From NCBI GenBank assembly GCA_013399115.1, contig VXAA01003386.1, forward strand, positions 521,059 to 585,058: a DNA stretch of 64,000 nucleotides, given 5' to 3'. How positions within the stretch are numbered: position 1 is the first letter of the stretch; each line of letters opens with the position of its first letter. Under the pieces are notes generated by a model. It searched no databases. It worked only from the letters and a program-made list of their open reading frames with translations, and had not been told where the DNA came from. Made by a program: the position numbers and the translations under genes. Source of the DNA: Anseranas semipalmata. Taxonomy: Eukaryota; Chordata; Aves; Anseriformes; Anseranatidae. This document shows, one piece after another, positions 50,758 through 64,000 of this stretch.

Positions 50758-52739
50758 CGCCATTTAATGCTGTTGGTACAAACTGCGCAGTGTTGGACCC
50801 AGAGAGTAACAGAGGAGCTTGGAAACTCAGGTAATACCCCTCTTCCTCCTGCTTCCATAGAGCAAAGCGGTTTAATGGAATGGGTTTTCCTGGTTGCTGC
50901 ATGGGTATTTGGATATCTGTGGTTGCCCCTGCTCCTGCCACAGGCTGCCCTGTGATGCTGGGCAAGTTCCTCTGCTCCCTACCCTCTTCACCAACTCTGT
51001 GCCTCAGCCTACATCTCCTCCAGGCAACCTCACTGCTGTTTCAAGGACTAACAACAGTATTTCAGCTGAGAAATGGTCAGAGGAGCCAGGGGAGACTTGT
51101 CTCCACCAGCTAAGCACAATCAGAGCCCAGGAAGCCACAGTCTCTGGGTCCTCTTCTGCCCCTACCCATAACCCTACGGACTGAGCCCTGTGCGGAAAGC
51201 AGGAGAGCTCCTCACTTGTTCTATCCGTAGCCCTGGGGAGCTGCTGCAGACACATGGCCATCCCGCTGCACTGACACGCGATGCTAGAGGTGATGTGCAG
51301 CGTATGACAGGAGACTGAGCGATGCTATTCTTACCCTGGTGAGGAGTCACTGCCCATCTGCTCCCCCACCGCTGGCTCTGGCAAAGAGGTGCTCAGTGCT
51401 GCACAGGACCTGGCTTCCAGGGTGTAACCTGCAGGGCAACTTTAAGCTAATTTGGTCTTGCATCTGCTGTTTATTGAATTAATGCTGGATGGTTCCCTGG
51501 AACGAGCACTGTGGATTTTTATAGCACGTCACAGGTGCTCAGGTGCTGCAGTGAGGGGCAGGCCACCAAAAGGAAGGAAAGCAAACCATACAGGAGTCTA
51601 TGCACCCAGCAGGAAAAATGGTGGGGTTTTCTCATCCTGAAAGGCTGACAACTGTTGAGGAAGAGATGAGACAAGAACGGACAAAAAAAAGGAGTTTGGT
51701 ACTGTGCTGATATTATTTGTAATCTCACTACAGACCTAATTTCTCTTGTTGCTTTAATCCTCCCCACTTTCAGTCAGCAATCTATTATATTGGAAGATAC
51801 TTGAGATGCTTTCGGAGTAGGGAAATTATTATACATAAAATATGTAGCTAGTATTATTAGAACAGACTTTGATTAATTTTGCAGCTGGCAAAATTACCCT
51901 TGCCTGAAAAAGAAATCCATTTACTATCCGTGTGGAAGTAATTGTGTTAATATCAAAGCTGGTTTTAAAATGAAATGGAGAGGGCTCCACTCCGTGCCTT
52001 CCGTGCGAGGAATCAGGGATGCATGATGAAGGGCTGAGTGCTAATTCCTTGCTAACACATTCCTCCACAGAGAGTCTTCAAGATTTCAGCAGGGCTATTT
52101 GTGGTATGTCTAAGGTACGTTCACATATACAGACAAATTCAAGTAAGCTCCTGCCTCAGCCTCACCTTTGATTTTCATATTGCTTCTGGGTTGAGACTAA
52201 CATTTGTATTTTCGCTATTTATACAGCACCATTTATACTGTTGGTATTTATACAGCACCAAGCACAGCCGAGACCTGTTCTTGTGGGCAGATTCATTAGC
52301 CTCAATAACTGTCAACAGCAAAGATACATGCAAGGGCCAGAAATACCTATCAGGCTAATTACCCTGTTAGTCTACAGGAGCGATTTTGAAAAGCACTTGG
52401 GCAAGATTAAATGAACAACTATTGTTAATTAAGAACTGTTTGTGGTTCAGGTGCTATAAAGATCCCAGATGGCCCCAAGTCCACCACTTCTGGCTGCAGA
52501 CAGGGTCTGGATTTCCCTTTTTATTTCCCATGCTAAAAGTTTTCCTTCTCTGTAGCCTGTTTGCTGGAGTGCACAGATTCCCTCCTCCTCCTCAGCAGGA
52601 GGTGGGCAGGTCTATCTACATTAAATATACAAACACATTGTGCTCCTTCTTCACTTCACCAAGTGCTGGCATTGGCTTCGGTGGTCCATCAGCAGCAAAA
52701 TCTGAGCAAAGGCAGCCGAAAGGACTGGGGGAAGGGTGA
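50758..52739. other. CHRNA4 upstream region, no coding gene
   Basis: No coding exon is supportable. Within it, 51,700-52,080 is AT-rich with homeodomain-like and TCF/LEF-like sites. A 16-base direct repeat occurs at 52,216-52,231 and 52,245-52,260. The region may hold proximal regulatory elements of CHRNA4. Confidence 0.55.
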
Positions 52740-52740
52740 A

Positions 52741-52766
<26 letters not shown>
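52741..52766. repeat. (CAG)n trinucleotide repeat upstream of CHRNA4
   Basis: Eight AGC units plus a partial one, about 365 bases before the CHRNA4 start codon. The repeat is probably in the promoter or an upstream leader. An open frame reads it as poly-serine, but nothing else supports coding. Confidence 0.93.
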
Positions 52767-52771
<5 letters not shown>

Positions 52772-52839
52772 ACGAACAAACCAAGCAGCCAAAGCGCCCC
52801 GTAGCAGAGGGGAGAGGAGCGAGCAGGAGAGCCCAGGCA

Positions 52840-53129
52840 GGCTGAGCATTTCGTGCCTCTTCACAGGAGCTTTCTGCAGCCCTCACGCGTCTCTTGTGAG
52901 CACGTGTCCATCTGCGTCCCAGGCAAAAGCATCTTTCTAGGAGGAAGAGCTGGAAATCAGGCAGAAGAGAATGGAAAGGATATAAATCAGCTATTATCCC
53001 CTGCCCGAGAGAGGTGAGAGAGACAGAGAAAGGAGTTCAGGGGAATGAAGCTGGAGGATCCAGAGACTCAGAGAGAAAAGTTGCCCTGACGGGAGACTCT
53101 ACATACTAGAGCCTGAGCTCTGCTCCACG
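52840..53129 (+). promoter_or_regulatory. CHRNA4: probable CHRNA4 promoter and 5' leader
   Basis: This stretch immediately precedes the CHRNA4 start codon. It contains a canonical E-box CACGTG at 52,901-52,906 and a TATAAA at 52,981-52,986, which would put transcription start near 53,010 and give a leader of about 120 bases. The leader is purine-rich, without a splice acceptor I would trust. CpG content is moderate, so this is not a strong CpG-island promoter. The start site has not been observed; upstream non-coding exons remain possible. Confidence 0.5.
53045..53089 (+). promoter_or_regulatory. upstream ORF in the CHRNA4 leader (14 codons)
   Basis: ATG at 53,045 opens a 14-codon frame, MKLEDPETQREKLP, ending in TGA at 53,087-53,089. 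That is 40 bases before the CHRNA4 ATG and in a different frame. Its context has G at -3 and A at +4, an adequate initiation context. The CHRNA4 ATG has A at -3 and G at +4, a strong one. If the leader includes this ATG, reinitiation or leaky scanning would be needed. Confidence 0.5.
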
Positions 53130-58639
<5,510 letters not shown>

Positions 58640-59468
58640 TGAGTGTGAGCTCTGGCCAGAAGGCAAACCTATCCTTGCAAATTCTCTCTGCCTGTGGCAT
58701 CAAGGAGCTTCTTGCACTTGTCCCTCCTTATTTCATTCTCTTTGATCGAGGTCTGTGTAGATTCTCATATTCTCATATCTGTCCCAGATGTGCCTTAAAT
58801 GACATGACTAACATCCATCACAAGGGTTTTGTTCTCCTAACGATCCTCTCCCTAACAATGAGTTTTGAGGGGGATGCCAGATATTGTTTTCTCTTCACAT
58901 GTTGGAGAGACAATTAATCTGGACTGGAGCTTTCAGTCCCCTTCAGCTTCATTTCACCAAGGAGCTCTCCCCTCATTCATCACCATGAAGTGGAATGGCA
59001 AATTACCAAGGATGGGCTTAAATAAGGCAAATATGCCAAAAAAAAGTCAGACTTGCATGTCTAGAAATGCAGATTCCAGGTCAGACCAATGCAATTCTAG
59101 AATTATTCCTAAATAGGTATTTTCTCCTGATTCCAAATGCTTGAAATCTCTCTCTTGTATGGACACCTTGCAGGGAGCAGGTGGTGGTTTTCTTTCTTTC
59201 CTTTGGAGCCTGCTGATATTCTTAGAAAGAGTGTCCAAGTGCCAAGACTGTTTTCTCCTTTGCTTATCATAGCAGAGTTCTCCCATCTCATAGGAAGCAG
59301 GATACCCCAGGCTGCCTCCCCACACAGGCTCCAGAGAAAACGCTGCAAGCATCAAACAAACCCATCTTTGTATGTGGTGAACACTCAGAAAACACTCAGA
59401 ACAGAAGCCAGGCTCATTTCTAATGAACAGTTGCTTGGTTCTAGTTTGATATGATTTTGCTTTTGTTT

Positions 59469-59485
59469 AAAAAAAAAAAAAAAAA
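59469..59485. repeat. poly-A tract
   Basis: A run of 17 A inside intron 4. Confidence 0.88.
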
Positions 59486-59735
59486 GGCTGACAGAGAAAT
59501 CTGTCTGGGGGACTGTGAGCTTTGGAAACTATTGAAATTGTTATCTTTGCTGTTAGCTTGTCTCTGATCCTCAGTGGTGTGGAGTGATTGCAGACCTCTT
59601 GGAAATCACTGTGTCTGCACATAGCACCTTTGAGAGATTAGACCACTGGAAATGATTAATTCTGAGGCACTTGGGAATATTATATGACAAGTGCCTCATG
59701 TTGCAGCCAAGAAAGGTGTTCACAGCTTCCACTGG

Positions 59736-59753
59736 AAAAAAAAAAAAAAAAAA
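59736..59753. repeat. poly-A tract
   Basis: A run of 18 A inside intron 4. Confidence 0.88.
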
Positions 59754-62158
59754 GCCTTTGTCCTTCTCATTGCCTAATTAATGACAATGGTAAGGATTAC
59801 TATTTTAGGAGCTTCTGGTGGTACTTGTGGTGGGCCGTTGTGCTAAAGGGAATGATGCTACACAAATCTCCTTGTCTGTAGGACCCTGATGGTTCAAGCC
59901 ATCCAGTTGCTGGAGCTGCTGGTACACAAGGGCCTGATGTGTCAGCTCTGCATCCAGCCCCGTGGCTCAGCACGCTCACCGTGGCTGGCGGAGCATGGGC
60001 CATGCAAGTAGGGCCCTAGCACATGCTCTGCTCTGTGTTCTGGACCTTCTGGGACTTGGTGCTGAAAGCAGCTCCCAGAGGCCAGTGGGCACCCAGACCT
60101 CTGAGCTGGGGAGCCTTTGGCTTCAGCCCCTTGCAGTCCCGGTTCACTGCCGCTGTCACTCCAGTGACTACTGGTTCCTCAAGGAACCCAGGGAGCAGCT
60201 GCCTATCTGCTGGCCGCAACAGCTATCCCAAAATATCCTTCCTAGCCTCTCCTGAGGTGCCATTCTTCCAGCTTTGCCCACCTTGGTGCTTGACTCAATC
60301 TGACTTGCAGGGACGTATGGCAGGTAGCAAGTCTATCTGTACTGGTGACTTACTACCACGCAGTGAGATGTAGTTCCCCAGACACCTCAGCTGAAGCTAC
60401 AACTCTCTATCCATACTTATCATTAATAATCATGCATTCTCCTGATGGTTGTCATGAGTCTATCATGCATTTTTAATTGGTTACTTTATCCATGAATTAA
60501 ACATGGCTGTAGGCGCCAACCACTAGCCAGTCAGTAATGGTTTTCCATTAATTCTGTAACTCTTTACTGCTATATTTGCCCATGCTCTTTCATACAATAT
60601 CAAACATGTCTTTTGTACCCTGCTTTCTGCCCTGGATGTACTTTTCTCTTCTATCTGACTTCTTACCAAACACATCTGAAGCTGCAGTCACCATCTTAGT
60701 TGCAGTACTCTAACAATGGGGTTTCATCGTTTTTAGGGATTGCAGGGCATGGCAAGGCAGGGCAAGTATGGTGCAGGCAAGGCAAAACATGCAGCATGAG
60801 GGAACAACAGGATGAGACTCTTCTGCATGGCACCTCACCAGTTGCTTAACCCCACCACGTTTCTCTTTTTTGTGTTTCTCATTTCAGCTAGAAATGTTAC
60901 AGGAAGGAAGGCTTTGCAAAGATAGTGAATAGTCATGGGTGATACAAGTAAGGATTCTCTCTCATCTTTTGTATATTGTTTAGAGGGAATTTAAACTCAT
61001 ACAGATAATTCTGGGTCGCTAACACCAATAGAATTGTGTGCCCAGACTTTGGTGGAAGAGAGTGGCCACACTGGTCTTTTGTACTATTCAAGCTTTTTAA
61101 TGTGAGTTATTTATTGCTTGCCACGTGCTCTAGCAGAACTATGGTGTTTCCGTTTGGGTTGACATCCTTTGGAAAAGAGACTTTCTGGACAGGAGATTAC
61201 ATGAATGCTTCTCCTGTTTTCATGTTGGGGAATATCTAGAAATGGCAAAATTTAAATTGATTTGGGATTGACATTGTTAAGGAAACCTAACCACTTGTTG
61301 TGAGTTATTCTCATATCTAAGCTCATTATTGTCAAAAACTTCCATTTATCCACTCTAGAGGCTCAAATTAAATCAGTAAACTCAGCCGGTTTGGCCTAGA
61401 GAGCGTATGTAGTTGTCGACATTCATAAGGCATCTAAAAACAAATTAATATCCTACAGGGAAATTAATATGCTGTTGGGTTTTCAGGCTTGATGAGATAA
61501 GTTCCAAGACTCTGTAAATAGTTTCTACTAGATGTGACAAAACATATGTATAACAGAGGAATATAGTGAAGTGACAAAGCCTCTCTTCTTCTCTGCCAAG
61601 AAGGCCAGCTGTTCTGTATCTGAGGCTGTAAAAGCTCTTCAGACGCCCCCAAATCACTTATAAATGAGTTATCTAATCTTCTGCATCAACTTATTTTCCC
61701 ATTCATGAATGTACTTTAAGCACATTTTAGTTTTCCGATGTATATTTGAAGTAAAAAAAAAATATTTGGGGTCATCTAATCAGGGAATGAACCTTTTGAT
61801 TTTTTCACTGCTTCACCACTGTGTTGAATGATTTGGACCCAGTACATCACTGAAACTCCAGAGGAGAAAACCCAGAAACAGCAGGTTTGCAGCCAGTGGT
61901 CCAGCTGCTAAAGAGAAATGCAAGAACATGTCCTTGAGCTTAGTGGATGGACAGAGAACTTCAAATGTGAGCTTCACTGGCTAACTTTCAACTGGATATT
62001 CAGGATAGCACGGTAGCATTTCTATTCTCTACCATGGTGATTGTAAAACCTGGGAAAAGGCTATTGGAAACATTCAGACTTCATCACTTACTTTTTCTCA
62101 ATACTTTCTGGTGTTAGCTGTTCCAGAAAGAAATCCCTGCCTTAGCCTACATAGTCAC

Positions 62159-62182
62159 AAAAAAAAAAAAAAAAAAAAAAAA
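62159..62182. repeat. poly-A tract (24 A)
   Basis: The longest homopolymer in the window. The preceding sequence does not resemble any gene or SINE I recognise, so no retrocopy is called. Confidence 0.9.
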
Positions 62183-63109
62183 GACAGGATCATGCATGAA
62201 GGGAATTCAAATACAAATTTCAATAATTAAGAGGAGGAAATATCGTGAGGAACTCACCCAGTGATAATATGGACACAAAGGATTACTGGACTGGGTTAGA
62301 AGTTCATCTGGCAGGCAGCTTGTGAAAGTCGTGAGAAAGCAAAGAGTTCTTTGAACTATACTGTAGTGGCTTGTTCTTTTGAACTGTACTATCACATTTG
62401 CAACTAGAGAAGCTTATGGAGTAACACTGGTTTCTTGACTCATCCCAAAGCTGTTTTAAAGAGAAATGCCAAAAGATGCCCAAGTCTAACCTTACAAATG
62501 TTGGAAACATTCTTGACACTTTTCTTCATTCGTGTGCATGCTTGCACAGATCTTGTCATTTTGCACCAGATTGCACATATAATAGACCCATAACTGCTAC
62601 TTCACACTTAAGCTTTCCTGATTCTTCTGGGAGTTTGAAATGTTTTTAGAGAGGAATTATCTCTGTAGATGTCTTTGAGATTTGCCATCAGGTTCTTTCC
62701 AGTAATACAGGAACTGACAGAAATCTCTAAGAGGGATCTCTCTCATGGGCTGTTATAAGTTAGCATCCAAGGCCTTCTACCATTATGTTCAGGGTAGAGC
62801 CAGAGTTTTACCTCCAAAATTCTGATAAGGATGCTTGGGAAAGGGAAGGTGGAAGCAAAATGCACACATTCACTGCTGTTACAACCTTCTGAGAAAATTG
62901 TTCTTATTTCATCAGTGTAGCACAGCCGCTTCTGAGACAGATGCTTATTTTACTGAGGCATTACCAAAATTTCTGTTACCAATGATTTCTCAACATCTGA
63001 AACAAGCAAATGTTAGGATGGGACCTGCAGAAGTAGACACCAGTGCACAGACACCTCCATCTGTGCACCCAAGATCTACGTCGACACATCTGTTTTGTAC
63101 TTAAGTTGC

Positions 63110-63243
63110 CAAGAGCCTGGAGATACTCAAAACCCAACGGGACAAGGTTGTGACCACCCTCTTGTAGCTGACCCTGCTTTGAGTGGGGAATTTGGACTAG
63201 ACCATCTACAGAGGTCCTTTCCAACCTGTGAATTCGGAGTGAT
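63110..63243 (+). mobile_element. CR1 LINE 3' end, sense, within CHRNA4 intron 4
   Basis: Contains AGAGCCTGGAGATACTCAAA and ACCCAACGGGACAAGG, then AGCTGACCCTGCTTTGAG and TTTGGACTAGACCATCTACA, then GAGGTCCTTTCCAACCTGTG. All are CR1 3' sequence. The terminal octamers are decayed (AATTCGGAGTGATC). Inserted in the same direction as CHRNA4. Confidence 0.92.
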
Positions 63244-64000
63244 CATTTTGGTAGTGCAAAATAATTGCTAATCATTCAAAAATTCTTTGATTTGCCCTTG
63301 GAGAGTGTTTCAGTCTGAGTATTACAGATCCATCTCTTTAATATCTACCAAAAGGGTGCAGGATTGATTTTTTAATGGGGTCTCAAAACCCCATTTTGTC
63401 TTGGTTGCTGCTGTTGAATGAAAAATGCTTTAAATGAGGACATTCTAGCTATATCCATACATGTATATAGCTAATTTTCAAGCTTTTAAAGCTCTGTTTA
63501 AATTTAAATTGTATCATCAGAAATTAAAATAAATGTGTGCCTCATTTACATGCATTCTGAAAACATTTAATTTCGTGAAACGATGTATCTCCCAACTGCA
63601 CGGAAAACAGAAACTGGCAAAAAATTCTCCATCAGCAGAGCTTTTTAATGAAACACGGTTGATGGCTGCCAGTAAAACAATGCCATCCTTGAACCCTTAG
63701 AAACTCAGAAGGTTTCAGAAGAGCAGCCTTTATTCTAGAAATGAGGAATCAAAGGCTGCAGAACACAGCAGCACTATTTCCATCAGAAAAGGAATAAGCA
63801 ACTGTCTTCTCTCTTTATTGGTGTGCACTGTTGTATTTGACATGAAAATACATGAGCTCCGGCACTTTATTACTGACAGATTTTTTCAAGCTGTCAGGTC
63901 AGAGTAATCAGGAGAGCCTGACTATCTTAATTCTCAAGTTCTTGTTGTGATGTTACCTTGCACTCGCTCCTGCTTCGAAATGGTTTTTCATGACAACTGT

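Noticed and set aside
52386..52845. Open frames through the CAG repeat reading poly-serine upstream of CHRNA4
   Set aside because: The repeat creates the apparent composition; flanks show no homology and CHRNA4 has its own signal-peptide start at 53,130.
61860..62182. Possible retrocopy ending in the 24-base poly-A
   Set aside because: The upstream sequence matches no gene or SINE I recognise, and no target-site duplication was evident by eye.

Overview
The window is vertebrate nuclear DNA, most likely from a bird. Coding exons are short and sparse with GT/AG introns. Interspersed repeats are few, and all six I recognise are 3' ends of CR1 LINEs, the dominant avian retroelement. Two neuronal ion-channel genes, readable from their proteins, lie in tandem on the + strand. 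This is the same order and orientation as KCNQ2-CHRNA4 on human 20q13.33. The species cannot be fixed from this window; the CHRNA4 signal peptide differs slightly from the chicken protein as I remember it, so another bird is plausible.

Layout: (1) 1-561 is the last coding exon of KCNQ2 (voltage-gated K+ channel Kv7.2), ending in its ankyrin-G-binding tail, followed by a 3' UTR of uncertain end. (2) About 562-52,700 holds no protein-coding gene that I can support. It contains CR1 fragments, microsatellites, an assembly gap (3,019-3,053), CpG-rich patches, a purine-rich tract and several AT-rich blocks with clustered homeodomain-type sites that could be conserved regulatory elements. (3) About 52,740-53,129 is the probable promoter and 5' leader of CHRNA4, with a (CAG)n tract, an E-box, a TATA-like box and a 14-codon upstream ORF. 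(4) 53,130-58,638 holds coding exons 1-4 of CHRNA4 (neuronal nicotinic acetylcholine receptor alpha-4), with exon sizes of 61, 152, 45 and 110 bp and intact splice sites. (5) 58,639-64,000 is intron 4, still open at the window end; exon 5, expected to carry most of the receptor, is not here.

Both genes control neuronal excitability: KCNQ2 forms the M-current at the axon initial segment, and CHRNA4 forms alpha4beta2 receptors. The roughly 52 kb between them is the main candidate regulatory space. I see no operon, CRISPR, mobile gene cluster or other novel multi-gene system. The most interesting leads are non-coding: an exact 20-mer repeated 9.2 kb apart, homeodomain-site clusters, CpG patches far from promoters, and the CHRNA4 upstream ORF.
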